DNA of 64,000 bases from VRUE01 sp963753245 (GCA_963753245.1 CAVWBK010000006.1:1-64000), one strand, 5' to 3'. Positions 1 through 8,283 are shown, counted from the first letter of the stretch. The notes: generated by a model from the letters alone, not told the origin. Numbers and translations are program-made.

Positions 1-86
1 TAGAAGGTCCATTTCGACCCCGTTTCATCCCCACGCCGAAGGCGCATGGGGAACTTCGCTCCGAGCGATGCGCGACACTTCATTGG

Positions 87-464
87 ATGTCGCCTAAAGC
101 AAAATATGTGCTTGCTCGCGACCATCTGGACCTTGCCCAAGAGGAGATCGAGCACGGTCACCTCGGCATCGCAGCGACGCTTCTGCTTCACGCGGCTGAG
201 GCGGCGATCGATGCGCTCGCAGACAAGAACGGGATCGAAACCAATCCGATCCACTGGCGACGAGAGGAGATCGTTGCCGAACTGAACGAGCATGGCATCG
301 GATCTAGCAGCGACGGCGCTCTGATCCGGCTGCTCAACGAGGAACGCAAAGGCTATGCGTATGACGGAGACGAGCCGGAGTTCAGCGGGGACGCCGTTGA
401 GGACATAGCCGAGCGGGTCGAAGCGCTGGTTGTTGCTGCGGAGAAGGCGTGGTCCAATGCTTGA
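87..464 (+). CDS. HEPN-like domain protein, probable toxin of a MNT/HEPN pair
   Basis: This is a small, alpha-helical, acidic protein of 125 residues. It has the size and helix-rich character of HEPN proteins, with an N-terminal stretch of the kind LARDHLDLAQEEIE and a helix around HAAEAAIDALA. A clear RxxxxH RNase motif is not obvious, so the HEPN assignment rests partly on the next gene. That gene is a minimal nucleotidyltransferase whose ATG lies inside this one (8-bp overlap), the usual arrangement of HEPN/MNT toxin-antitoxin modules, in which the nucleotidyltransferase modifies and silences the HEPN RNase. I chose the ATG at 87; no strong Shine-Dalgarno is visible. It sits in a region with several broken genes, consistent with accessory DNA. 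Confidence 0.6.
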   Translation: MSPKAKYVLARDHLDLAQEEIEHGHLGIAATLLLHAAEAAIDALADKNGIETNPIHWRREEIVAELNEHGIGSSSDGALIRLLNEERKGYAYDGDEPEFSGDAVEDIAERVEALVVAAEKAWSNA

Positions 465-1170
465 AGTTGATCGAGAGCTTCGTTGGGAGGACCGCCTGCG
501 CGACGATCGTGAGCGTGCATTCCTCTTTCAGTCCCCTCCCTTGCAGGCGATTACCGCGGAGGTGCTTAAGCGCGCGACACATATAGGAGCGCTGGCCCTG
601 GCTCTTACTGGCTCCACGGCCCGCGGGCATCGCACCGCAATCAGCGACCTCGACTATCACCTAGTCGGACCTCGTCCGGATCTCAGTGGACTTCCCGGCG
701 AAGTAGACCTCGTTGCTGACTCTTTCGACCGCTTCCAGCGACGCCTTGGTGAAGGCGATGACTTCATCCACTGGACTTTGCGTTGTGGCTGCATCCTTCA
801 CGATCCCGATGGAATTTTCAGAGAGGCCTATTCCCGAATTCTTCGCCAAGAAATTTGGCCCGATCCCAACCGCAAGCTTGAGCGAGCCGACGCGATTGCT
901 TCGCTTGCCGAGCGAGTTATCGCGATCGAAGATCGCGATGCCGCTCAAGAGCATGTGCGTGCGGGGCTGACCTCGCTTGCCCGCGGGTTTTTGCTTGCCG
1001 CTGGGGTGTTCCCTCTTTCTCGCGATGAGTTGGCCAAGCAACTGAGCGAGATCGGACAATCGGACGCCGGCGAATTGCTATGCCGCAGCACCCACGAGAC
1101 ACTTAGCTTGAGCGAACTAGGTGAAGCTCTGGAGTTCTTGGGCCAAGCCCTCGCTGCTACACCGCACTGA
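457..1170 (+). CDS. MNT-type nucleotidyltransferase, probable antitoxin
   Basis: The protein has 237 residues from the ATG at 457. Near residue 50 it carries the nucleotidyltransferase signature GSTARG-x5-SDLD, with a further acidic strand (EVDLV) about 30 residues later. These supply the Asp residues that bind metal in the pol-beta superfamily. The C-terminal half is helical, as in MNT proteins that pair with HEPN toxins. The start overlaps the upstream HEPN-like gene by 8 bp, so the two are probably translationally coupled. An in-frame upstream start at 430 would add nine arginine-rich residues inside the neighbour and is less likely. The family role (AMPylation of the HEPN partner) is known for relatives; activity here is inferred. 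Confidence 0.7.
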   Translation: MLEVDRELRWEDRLRDDRERAFLFQSPPLQAITAEVLKRATHIGALALALTGSTARGHRTAISDLDYHLVGPRPDLSGLPGEVDLVADSFDRFQRRLGEGDDFIHWTLRCGCILHDPDGIFREAYSRILRQEIWPDPNRKLERADAIASLAERVIAIEDRDAAQEHVRAGLTSLARGFLLAAGVFPLSRDELAKQLSEIGQSDAGELLCRSTHETLSLSELGEALEFLGQALAATPH

Positions 1171-1227
1171 TGTCACGTTCTTGACAGCTGTGCCTCCCAG
1201 GCGGGTCACGACTCAGGATCGATCTCT

Positions 1228-2089
1228 TCAGCAGACGACCCATGGCCTTGTGATCTCCTCGGGATCGGGACCGCCGCGTTCGCTGGTGTCAAGCGCATCG
1301 ATCGCGGCAATCTCCTCGTCGGAGAGCTCGAAGCCGAAGAGGTTGAAGTTCTCGGCGATTCGTGCCGGTTTCGTCGATTTGGGAATCGCCCAGCGGCCCT
1401 CCTGAAGGTGCCAGCCGAGCATCACCTGCGCGGTTGACTTATCGTGGGCGCCGGCGATCTCCAGCAGGGTGGGGTCCTCGAACGCCGATCTTCTCGCGTC
1501 GCGGTAGGAGGTAATGCCGCCGATCGGCGACCAGGCTGGGTTGCGATCCCTTGCTTCCGGTGGACCTGCTCCAGTTCGGTCTGCTGGAAGTAGGGATGGA
1601 CCTCGATCTGGTTCACCGCGGGCACGATCGAGGTCTCGGCAAGAAGACGCTCGAGGTGCTCGGGAATGAAGTTGCTGACTCCGATCGCCCGCACCTTTCC
1701 CTTCTCGAGGAGCATCTCGAGCCCCTTGTAGGCGGTAAGGGTGCGATCGAATTCGGTCGGCACCGGCTGGTGCAGGATCAGGAGGTCGAGTTCCTCGACT
1801 CCCAGCTTGCCGGCGCCCTTATCGAAAGCGTGCTGAGTCTCCTTGAGGCCGTAGTCGTTGATCCAGACCTTGGTCTCGATGAGGACCTCCTCGCGCTCCA
1901 CTCCTGAACGCCGGATGCCCTTGCCGACCTCGCGCCGTTTCCGTAGGCGGCCGCTGTGTCGATCAGGCGATAGCCGACTCGTAGCGCTTCCTCGACCGCG
2001 GTGGTTGTCTCTTCGGGCGGCGTTTGGAAAACACCGAAACCAAGAGCGGGCAGCTCCACATCGTCGTTCAGCTTCAGGCTCGGGATCAT
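1228..2089 (-). pseudogene. aldo/keto reductase broken by two frameshifts
   Basis: Three minus-strand frames together spell one aldo/keto reductase of about 285 residues. The N-terminus (LPALGFGVFQTPPEET, then DTAAAYGN) is in one frame. The middle (REVGKGI, VLIETKVWINDYG, GVSNFIPEHL, VNQIEVHPYFQQ) is in a second. The C-terminus (LGWHLQEG, IPKSTKP, ELSDEEIAAIDAL) returns to a third. The breaks fall near 1935, where GNEREVG would need one more base (GAG reads GG), and near 1536, where a base is missing before TGGTCGCCG. Both look like single-base deletions, so this is either a young pseudogene or a sequencing error in G/C-rich runs. The catalytic Asp and Tyr region (DTAAAY) is intact. It overlaps the upstream cupin by 4 bp, as in an operon. 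Confidence 0.8.
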
Positions 2090-2373
2090 GCTCGTTCTCC
2101 TTCGTACCGCTCGTCGGTGACCTGCTCACCCCAGGTGACCGGGCTGCCGGACTCGTCGGCCTCCTGAATCGCCAGGTGGGTCATGAATCGGTCGGGGGCG
2201 GCACCGTGCCAGTGGTTCTCGTCGGGCTCGAAATAGACGCGGTCGCCGGGCCGGATCTCCTCGACTTGACCACCCTCGCGCTGGCAGAGGCCGGCGCCCT
2301 CGGTGACGAAGATCGTCTGGCCGAACGGGTGGGTATGCCAGGCATTTGCCGGCGCCGGCCTTCGCGGCTTCAA
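2086..2373 (-). CDS. cupin domain protein, short at the N-terminus
   Basis: The 95-residue product has the cupin metal-binding motifs: WHTHPFGQ early on, then a PGDRVYFEPDENHWHG strand carrying the second-motif His. The match is to the small single-domain cupins often found beside oxidoreductases and carboxymuconolactone decarboxylase-like genes. Family members have about 130 residues with two strands before the first His motif; here only about a dozen residues precede it, so the N-terminus looks lost or replaced. The gene overlaps the broken aldo/keto reductase by 4 bp (ATGA), so the two formed an operon. The upstream side abuts a divergent gene 31 bp away, leaving little room for a longer start. 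Confidence 0.65.
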   Translation of the reverse strand: MKPRRPAPANAWHTHPFGQTIFVTEGAGLCQREGGQVEEIRPGDRVYFEPDENHWHGAAPDRFMTHLAIQEADESGSPVTWGEQVTDERYEGERA

Positions 2374-2404
2374 TCGCCAGTGGCGATAGCTAGGCTCTTG
2401 CCAG

Positions 2405-2827
2405 ATGAGCCTCTTCAGCTACACGCTTCGTGTCCACGAGAAGCTGTACAAGGCGACCGATGGGCGGATCGGGCATCGCCTGCTCGGCGTACCGACCCTG
2501 CTGCTATCGACCACCGGCCGCCGCTCTGGAGTGACGCGGACGAACGGCCTCGTTTACGCGCCCGACGGGGCCGACTACCTCGTTGTCGCCTCCAACGGTG
2601 GCCGCGACCAACCTCCGGCCTGGCTGTTGAACCTTAAGGCAAAGCCGGAGGTCGAGATCCAGATCAGACGCGAGCGGCAGACGGGCGCCAGCAGGGTAGT
2701 CGAGCCGTCGGACCCCGACTACGGCAGGCTCTGGAAGATCGTCAACGAGAGCAACGGCGATCGGTATACCGCCTACCAGAAGGAAACCTCCCGCCCGATC
2801 CCGGTTGTCGTGCTCACGCCGCTCTGA
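2405..2827 (+). CDS. deazaflavin (F420)-dependent nitroreductase family protein
   Basis: The protein has 140 residues, the usual size of the DDN/FDOR-B split-barrel family. The characteristic order is present: an N-terminal helix, then LLLSTTGRRSGVTRTNGLVY, then YLVVASNGGRDQPPAWLLNL, and a region aligned with the Asp/Tyr end of the family (DRYTAYQKETSRPIPVVVLTP). Proteins of this group bind cofactor F420 and reduce quinones or nitro compounds in actinobacteria. The substrate cannot be told from sequence. It is divergent from the cupin/aldo-keto reductase pair and appears intact. Confidence 0.85.
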   Translation: MSLFSYTLRVHEKLYKATDGRIGHRLLGVPTLLLSTTGRRSGVTRTNGLVYAPDGADYLVVASNGGRDQPPAWLLNLKAKPEVEIQIRRERQTGASRVVEPSDPDYGRLWKIVNESNGDRYTAYQKETSRPIPVVVLTPL

Positions 2828-2904
2828 GCAGGTCCGCGCCGCGCGCGGCCAACTCCCCGCCGTGTTTGGCTGGACCGGGTGCCGTTTGCGACAATTCGCG
2901 TGAG

Positions 2905-3276
2905 ATGAGCGCAACCAACGTGCAGCTCGCTCGCAGGGGCTATGAGGCAGCGGCGCGAGGAGACCTCGAAGCGCTCAGGGAGTTCCTCGACCCTGAAGTC
3001 AAGTGGCATGGCGGTGACCCCTCAGCGCCAGGGGCATGCCGCAACCGCGAGCAGGCCCTGGAAGTCATGCGCCAGGCGCGGGGCCGTGGTGGGATCGGTG
3101 AGTTGGTGGACATCATCGATGCCGGCGACCGAGTCGTCGTGATCATGCGCCCAGTGTCCAAAGACGGGGAGCAGACGGCTCTAAGCGCTAACGTCACCAC
3201 CTTCCTTGACGGCAAAGCCGTCGAGATGGTGCACTTTCCCAATCCCGAGGATGCCCTCGCGGCCGCCGGCCTCTGA
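2905..3276 (+). CDS. SnoaL-like (NTF2 fold) protein
   Basis: The protein has 123 residues with the SnoaL/DUF4440-type pattern: an N-terminal helix (ARRGYEAAARGDLEALREFLDPEVKW), a middle strand around VVVIMRPVSKDGE, and a final strand with FLDGKAVEMVHFPNPEDAL. Such cone-shaped folds serve as cyclases, isomerases or ligand-binding proteins, so no specific reaction is assigned. The ATG at 2905 matches the start of the conserved helix; a longer in-frame start at 2866 adds 13 unrelated residues. No strong ribosome-binding site is visible. Confidence 0.75.
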   Translation: MSATNVQLARRGYEAAARGDLEALREFLDPEVKWHGGDPSAPGACRNREQALEVMRQARGRGGIGELVDIIDAGDRVVVIMRPVSKDGEQTALSANVTTFLDGKAVEMVHFPNPEDALAAAGL

Positions 3277-3361
3277 GCCGCTATGGCCGGCCCAGCCAGA
3301 CTCGGCGGCTCGCTAAACGAGACGTGGGCGATCCGCGCCTACACCGCACGGCGCGGAGGGC

Positions 3362-3784
3362 TCACTTCCAACCCGACACGCGGCCGGCCTGCCCGATCCA
3401 CTCCTGCATCGCCGGTCCCTGCGCCTCCTGCAGAGATTTCACCTTCACGTAGCGCTCCCGTCCGTTACGTAGCGCTCCAGTCCGTTGCTTCCCGGTGGAG
3501 GCGGAGGATCGAAGTCCGCGCCGCCATGGAAGACAACGTTTACCGAAACGTCGTACGCAACGATCTCGATAACCCAGCCGAGTTGCGGCAACCCGTAGTA
3601 CGCCTTCTTCCACTTGACGGCGTACTGAAGCCCGTCGATCGTCTCGCGGATCAATTCGTCCAGCCGCTTGACGATAGGATGCAGGTCCGGCATCACGCGC
3701 CGTTTCCCAATCCTCGATCTCGGCGTGGCTCTCCGAAGGCACAGGCGGATTTCGGGCTGAATTTGATTTGCGTGACATCGCCAT
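3362..3784 (-). pseudogene. DUF1801 family gene broken by a 20-bp duplication and a 1-bp insertion
   Basis: The pieces spell one DUF1801 protein of about 135 residues. The N-terminus MAMSRKSNS..EIEDW starts at 3784 behind a good AAGGAGG site. The core (MPDLHPIVKRLDELI, LQYAVKWKKAYYGLP, VSVNVVFHGGADFDPPPP) lies in a second frame. The end (RYVKVKSLQEAQ, GQAGRVSGWK) is back in the first. The first break, near 3706, looks like one extra base (GATTGGGAAACGG instead of GATTGG-AAACGG). The second is caused by a tandem duplication of 20 bp at 3449-3488; removing one copy restores LERYVKVKSLQ. Family members are small proteins of unclear function that bind iron or act in stress. The gene is probably dead. 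Confidence 0.8.
3449..3488. repeat. 20-bp tandem duplication inside the DUF1801 pseudogene
   Basis: Two adjacent 20-bp units (3449-3468 and 3469-3488) match at 18 of 20 positions, both starting GTAGCGCTCC and followed by TCCGTT. Because 20 is not a multiple of three the duplication shifts the reading frame; deletion of one unit gives an uninterrupted protein end. The two mismatches suggest it is not a fresh assembly artefact. Confidence 0.85.
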
Positions 3785-3923
3785 GATGTCCTCCTTCGTG
3801 GCCTGAGGTCCGCGACGTGACCCGGCGACGCCGACGCTGAGCATCGGGTCTAATCGCGAGTTGATAGGACCTCAATACCAAAACGTTGTGGCACCACACC
3901 CTGAGGCATGCGGAGGGCTTCGG

Positions 3924-3996
3924 TCGCCGCCCGGGCCCTCAGGTCAGTGCCGGACTACGAAACCGCAGGCCTCAGGTTCGAATCTGTCGGGCGCGT
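3924..3996 (+). other. degenerate tRNA-like segment (Arg, ACG-like), low confidence
   Basis: The 307-bp stretch 3785-4091 has no convincing gene. It does contain a tRNA-like layout: an anticodon-loop string CTACGAA at 3955-3961, a T-loop string GGTTCGAATC at 3975-3984, and 5' and 3' ends (CGCCGCCC and GGGCGCG) that pair with one bulge. However, the anticodon stem keeps only three of five pairs and the T-stem is poor, so it would not fold as a working tRNA. It could be a decayed tRNA or a remnant left by an integrating element. A covariance-model search (tRNAscan/Infernal) would decide. Confidence 0.3.
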
Positions 3997-4091
3997 TTCA
4001 GCAGCGGCGCCAACCCCGTGAGATTGGGTTCTCCCCAGGTTGACCTCCCGCAGCGCTCCAAAGCCCTCGCGCAGGTCGTGCAGGCAGATGG

Positions 4092-4667
4092 TCAATGCAG
4101 GTGCGGTCGATAGACGAGCGCTTGAATGTGACCGTCGAGCGTCTGGTGCTCGAGCAGCTCCAGATCAAAGTCGGCAGCACCATGGAAGATCGGATTCGCG
4201 CCGGTCTGCCCGGTGATAACAGGGAAGACCGTCACTTCCAGGCGGTCGACCAGGCCGGCCCTCATCAGCGCTCGATTCATCGACAGGCTGCCGTGCGAAC
4301 GCAACGGCACATCTGACTCCTCCTTGAGCCGGGAGACGACGTCGACCGCGTCGCCGCTCGCGAGGATTGCGTCAGGCCAGTCAAGCGTCCCTTCCAGGGT
4401 GGTCGACACCACCGTCGCCGGCAAGTTCCTCATCTGGGTGACCCACGGGTCGTGCACCTCGGAGTCCTCGCGGCTCGAAGCCAGCATGCGCGCGAACACT
4501 CGATACGTGTTGGCCCCGAACACCATCCGCTGCTCCTCGCCGTACAGGGCCAGTCGGTGGTCGAGCAGCTCTGGGCCCTGCTTACCCCAGTAGCCGCCCC
4601 AGTCGGAGCTGGCGGTGCCGTAACCATCCAGGCTCGAAAAGACGTCGAAGACGTAGCCGGCCGTCAT
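4092..4667 (-). CDS. RibD C-terminal / dihydrofolate reductase-like protein
   Basis: The 191-residue protein follows the actinobacterial 'dihydrofolate reductase family' pattern of RibD-C domains: VFDVFSSLDGYG at the start, MVFGANTYRVFARML (the GRxTY-like loop), PATVVSTTLEG, DVVSRLKEESDVPLRSHGSLSMNRALMRAGLVDRL, and VFPVITGQTGANPIF near the end. These proteins bind NADPH-like cofactors; true folate reduction is not shown for most. I chose the ATG at 4667 because AAGGAGAG lies 6-10 bases upstream; a longer frame to 4904 runs into an IS remnant on the other strand. It is flanked by the tRNA-like segment and the IS630 fragment. Confidence 0.8.
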   Translation of the reverse strand: MTAGYVFDVFSSLDGYGTASSDWGGYWGKQGPELLDHRLALYGEEQRMVFGANTYRVFARMLASSREDSEVHDPWVTQMRNLPATVVSTTLEGTLDWPDAILASGDAVDVVSRLKEESDVPLRSHGSLSMNRALMRAGLVDRLEVTVFPVITGQTGANPIFHGAADFDLELLEHQTLDGHIQALVYRPHLH

Positions 4668-4746
4668 ATCTCTCTCCTTGATAGAAGTGGTCCTGGGATC
4701 ACCGCACCTCCGAAGAAGGCTCGCGCCGGGGCAACGCTGACTGTAG

Positions 4747-5208
4747 TGGCAGCTCACCAGTGGCGCCTTCGCGGCGCTGGACACCAACGGCAAGGTGATC
4801 CGCTCCCTGCACGACCGCCACCGGGCGATCGAGTTCAAGAAGTTTCTGGTCAAGATCGACAAGAGCGTCGCCGCCGAGCTCGCAGTGCACCTGATCCTCG
4901 ACAACTACGCCACCCACAAGACCCCGGCCATCAAGCGCTGGTTGGCCGCCCATCCTCGCTTTCACCTGCACTTCACCCCGACCGGGGCGAGCTGGATCAA
5001 CCTCCTCGAGCGCTGGTTCGCGGAGCTGACCGCGCGCAAGCTGCGGCGCGGCACCCACCGCTCGGTCGCCGAGCTGAACGCCGACATCGAGGACTGGGTC
5101 GAGCACTGGAACGAGGACCCCAAGCCCTACGTCTGGACCAAGAGCGCCGAGGAGATTCTCGACGCGCTCGCCGGGTACTGCAACGCAATTAATAACTCAG
5201 GACACTAG
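4747..5208 (+). pseudogene. IS630-family transposase, C-terminal remnant
   Basis: The open frame from 4747 carries the last third of an IS630-type DDE transposase. Visible are GAFAALDTNGKVIRS, the second catalytic Asp in LILDNYATHK, and the third acidic residue in SWINLLERWF about 35 residues later, followed by RRGTHRSVAELNADIEDW. The N-terminal helix-turn-helix and the first catalytic Asp are missing, and a stop codon in frame at 4744 precedes it, so this is a 5'-truncated copy. IS630 elements insert at TA; a CTAG lies at the 3' end, but I could not find a convincing left terminal repeat. Confidence 0.85.
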
Positions 5209-5213
5209 ATAGG

Positions 5214-5723
5214 CTAGTGACCCAGCTGTGGGTCCTCATCGGTGATCTCCTCCGCGTACCCCTCGAAGTCAAAATCGCGCACGGCGCCGTTGGAGGGTTC
5301 GCCGCTGGGCCTGCGGCCAGTGGAGGCGCTGCGATACGCGGCCCCGACTGGGCCATCAACAAGGAGAAAGTGGCGGGTCGCCCAACCGCGCATCAGGCGT
5401 CGAACCAGAGCCCGGCTCGGTGGGATCAGAAAGACGGCGCCGAGGATATCGGTGAGGAACCCGGGGGTCAGCAGAAGGGTGGCACCGATTGCGATCAGCA
5501 GGCCGTCGGCAACCTCCTTGCCGGGGAAGCGCCGGGCGGCGAGCGCCGCGTTGAAGCGTCGCCATGCCCCGCGGCCCTGGTGGCGCAGAAGCAAAGCGCC
5601 GAGCAGCGCGTCGGCGAGCAGCAGGGCGATCGTCGGCCAGAGACCGATCAGTTCGCCGATCTGGATGATCACGTAGAGCTCGGCAATCGGCACGAGGATG
5701 AAGAGGACGATGAGGATGCCCAT
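5214..5723 (-). CDS. fxsA: FxsA family membrane protein
   Basis: The 169-residue protein begins with the FxsA pattern: a first membrane helix (ILIVLFILVPIAELYVIIQIG), a second (WPTIALLLADALLGALLL), the RxxGRGAWRRFNAAL loop, and the conserved GATLLLTPGFLTDILGAVFLIPPSR helix. A polar tail of about 45 residues follows. FxsA is a small inner-membrane protein known in E. coli for relieving F-plasmid exclusion of phage T7; its normal function is unknown. The stop lies 6 bp from the end of the IS630 remnant, and the gene is transcribed towards it. The WS/DGAT gene lies 26 bp upstream on the same strand. Confidence 0.9.
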   Translation of the reverse strand: MGILIVLFILVPIAELYVIIQIGELIGLWPTIALLLADALLGALLLRHQGRGAWRRFNAALAARRFPGKEVADGLLIAIGATLLLTPGFLTDILGAVFLIPPSRALVRRLMRGWATRHFLLVDGPVGAAYRSASTGRRPSGEPSNGAVRDFDFEGYAEEITDEDPQLGH

Positions 5724-5749
5724 CGGAGAAGCCTAGAGAGGTGGCGCTG

Positions 5750-7159
5750 TCAGGCCGCCGTCGCCGCCGCCGCGGCCTCGAGCTCCGCCAGCGAGGTCTC
5801 GATCCCGGCCGCAATCACGTCGGCGTCCTTGACCGTGTCGTAGTCGGCGAGCAGGCCGAAGCAGATACGACCGTTGTAGCTCATGATCGCGACCGCGAGA
5901 ACGTGGTTTTGGGGCAGGAATGCGACCGGAAAGATCTCTTCCAGCTCACGTCCCAAGACATAGAGGGGAAGCTGGGGGCCGGGAACGTTGGTGACGATCA
6001 TGTTGAATAGGCGGGTGGAGAAGTTGACCCGTGAGGCCTGGGCGAGCAGTGTCGGCGGGGCGAAGTCGTTGAAGCGGGAGATCACCTCCGCCCCGAGCGC
6101 CTGTTTGGAGCGCTTCAGGCCCTCCATCCCTTCGGTCACCACGCGCAGGCGGCGCACCGGGTCCTCAACGTAGACCGGCAGCGGCCCGCGCATCGCCGCG
6201 ATTCGGTTGCCGAGGTTGCCGCGCTCGTCCTCGCTGCGGATCGAGACCGGGACCAGGGCCCGCAGCTCGAGTCCCTCGGTGCGAATCCCGCGCCCATGCA
6301 ACCAGTCGCGCAGGGCGCCGGTCACGACCGCGAGCACGACATCGTTGACCGTGCCCCCCAGCGCGTCCTTGATCCGTTTGAAGGTCGCTAGCTCCGAACG
6401 CGCCCAGACGAAGCGTCGGTGGGGGCCGATCGGCTGGTTGAGCGGCACGTCGGGTGCGGGGTCGGCGAAAGCGCCGACCACCTCACCAAGCCCCTCCAGG
6501 GCCTCGACGACCTTGCGGGCCGTGGTCTCGGGGCTCCGCACTGCCTCCACAGCGCGCTCGGCGAGCTTCAACGGCGCCGCCGCCACGTCGGTGGCAGCCC
6601 GCGTCACCAACGCCGAGGTGCTCGGCTCCGGTCGCGGCGCCCAGTTGTCGATGACCGGTGCCGGGGTCGGGACCGGCTCGAGATCAAAGAGCACGGTGCC
6701 GATATCGACCCCGGAGATACCGTCGACCATCGCGTGATGGGTCTTGGTCAGGATCGCGAAGCGGTCGCGCTCAAGGCCCTGGACCAACCACAGCTCCCAG
6801 AGGGGCTTTGAGCGATCAAGCTGTTGGGAGAAGACGCGCCCAGCGAGGCGCTTCAGCTCCTCCTCACCGCCTGGTTCTGGCAGCCCGGTGTGGCGCAGGT
6901 GATAGGTCAGATTGAAATTCACGTCATCGACCCAAAGTGGTCGACCCGCCTCCAGCGGGGGCACCGCGAGGCGCTGGCGGAAGCGTGGCACCTGATTGAG
7001 GCGACCGCGCACGTGCTCGACCAGGTCGACGTAGAGCGGCGGCGGCCCCTCGAAGATCAAGATTGCGCCGACGTGCATATGGCTCGACGCGGTCTCGTTG
7101 CTCAGAAACGAGGCGTCCACGGCGGTCAGCCGGTCGAGATGGTTGCCTTCGGTTGCCAT
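5750..7159 (-). CDS. wax ester synthase / diacylglycerol acyltransferase (WS/DGAT)
   Basis: The 469-residue protein is a typical bacterial WS/DGAT, which transfers acyl groups from acyl-CoA to fatty alcohols or diacylglycerol to make storage lipid. It opens with the conserved RLTAVDASFL and carries the active-site motif HHAMVDG at about residues 141-147. The C-terminal domain contains NDVVLAVVTGALRDWL, LVPVSIR and the TNVPGPQLPLY block. I took the ATG at 7159; a start at 7216 would overlap the divergent ispH. These enzymes are frequent in actinobacteria, often in several copies. Confidence 0.9.
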   Translation of the reverse strand: MATEGNHLDRLTAVDASFLSNETASSHMHVGAILIFEGPPPLYVDLVEHVRGRLNQVPRFRQRLAVPPLEAGRPLWVDDVNFNLTYHLRHTGLPEPGGEEELKRLAGRVFSQQLDRSKPLWELWLVQGLERDRFAILTKTHHAMVDGISGVDIGTVLFDLEPVPTPAPVIDNWAPRPEPSTSALVTRAATDVAAAPLKLAERAVEAVRSPETTARKVVEALEGLGEVVGAFADPAPDVPLNQPIGPHRRFVWARSELATFKRIKDALGGTVNDVVLAVVTGALRDWLHGRGIRTEGLELRALVPVSIRSEDERGNLGNRIAAMRGPLPVYVEDPVRRLRVVTEGMEGLKRSKQALGAEVISRFNDFAPPTLLAQASRVNFSTRLFNMIVTNVPGPQLPLYVLGRELEEIFPVAFLPQNHVLAVAIMSYNGRICFGLLADYDTVKDADVIAAGIETSLAELEAAAAATAA

Positions 7160-7197
7160 CGGTATGGCTAGGCTAGCTGCGCCGCTACTCTGCTGCC

Positions 7198-8283
7198 ATG
7201 GGGCCAAGCGCGACAATCACACCAAGGCGGGTCTTGCTCGCCGCCCCGCGCGGCTATTGCGCGGGCGTTGACCGGGCCGTACAGACGGTCGAGCGCGCCC
7301 TCGATCTCCACGGCGCGCCGGTTTACGTGCGCAAGGAGATCGTCCACAACAAGCACGTGGTCGAGGAACTCTCCGAGCGCGGTGCGATTTTCGTCGAGCA
7401 GGAGAACGAGGTGCCCGAGGGCGAGATGGTCGTCTTCTCGGCCCACGGCGTCGCCCCCGCGGTGCACGAGAACGCGGCGGCCCGCCATCTGCGCACGGTC
7501 GATGCCACCTGTCCGCTGGTCACCAAGGTTCACGTTTCGGCGCGACGCTTCGCCGCCGAGGGCTACACGATCGTGATGATCGGTCACGAGGGCCACGAGG
7601 AGGTCGAAGGTACGACGGGCGAGGCGCCGCAGAGCATTGTCCTCGTGCAGACCGTCGAGGAGGTCGCGACCCTCGAGGTGCCCGATCCCGAGCGGGTTGC
7701 CTTCATCACCCAGACCACCCTCTCGGTAGATGAGACCGCCGAGATCATCGCCGCTCTGCGGGCCAGGTACCCGTCGATAGTCAGCTCGAAGTCCGACGAC
7801 ATCTGTTATGCGACGACCAATCGCCAGATCGCGGTCAAGCAGCTGGCCAGCGAGTGTGAGCTGGTCCTGGTGATTGGCTCGACCAACTCCTCCAACTCCA
7901 ACCGTCTGGTCGAGGTCGCACGCGAACACGGCGCCGCCTCGCATCTGATCGACAACCACTCCCAGGTTCGCGAGGAGTGGCTCGAGGGGGTCGAGACCGT
8001 CGGCATCACCTCCGGGGCCAGCGCCCCCGAGGAGCTGGTCGAGGCGCTGGTCGAGTCCTTCCGCGAGCGCGGCGCCGAGGAGGTCTCCGAGCTGCGCACG
8101 GTCCACGAGGACGTCCGCTTCATGTTGCCCAAGGAAATCCGCGATCAGCTCTCAAAGGGCGCGCCCTCGGTCCTTTGGCATCCTCGTCTCGCCCAACGGC
8201 GTCTGGAAGGTGCTCTGCCGCCACGGCCTCAACACCCGCGCCAAGCGCCTCGGGCTGATCGCCGGCTATGCCGCTCCCTATGA
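7198..8283 (+). CDS. ispH: 4-hydroxy-3-methylbut-2-enyl diphosphate reductase, C-terminus altered by IS insertion
   Basis: IspH (LytB) performs the last step of the MEP isoprenoid pathway, making IPP and DMAPP with a [4Fe-4S] cluster. The three cluster cysteines are at about residues 21 (PRGYCAGVDRA), 105 (DATCPLVTK) and 203 (DDICYATTNRQ). The AHG and GSTNSSNSNRL motifs are also present. The family-like sequence ends at LPKEIRDQLSKG (about residue 322). The remaining ~40 residues read through an IS remnant in the wrong frame, so the natural end and stop codon have been replaced. The core is complete and the enzyme is probably active. Transcription is divergent from the WS/DGAT gene, 38 bp away. 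Confidence 0.92.
   Translation: MGPSATITPRRVLLAAPRGYCAGVDRAVQTVERALDLHGAPVYVRKEIVHNKHVVEELSERGAIFVEQENEVPEGEMVVFSAHGVAPAVHENAAARHLRTVDATCPLVTKVHVSARRFAAEGYTIVMIGHEGHEEVEGTTGEAPQSIVLVQTVEEVATLEVPDPERVAFITQTTLSVDETAEIIAALRARYPSIVSSKSDDICYATTNRQIAVKQLASECELVLVIGSTNSSNSNRLVEVAREHGAASHLIDNHSQVREEWLEGVETVGITSGASAPEELVEALVESFRERGAEEVSELRTVHEDVRFMLPKEIRDQLSKGAPSVLWHPRLAQRRLEGALPPRPQHPRQAPRADRRLCRSL

Noticed and set aside
4668..5215. A complete IS630 element with terminal inverted repeats
   Set aside because: The transposase lacks its first half, and the only left-side similarity to the right end (GTCCTG) is too short to be convincing.
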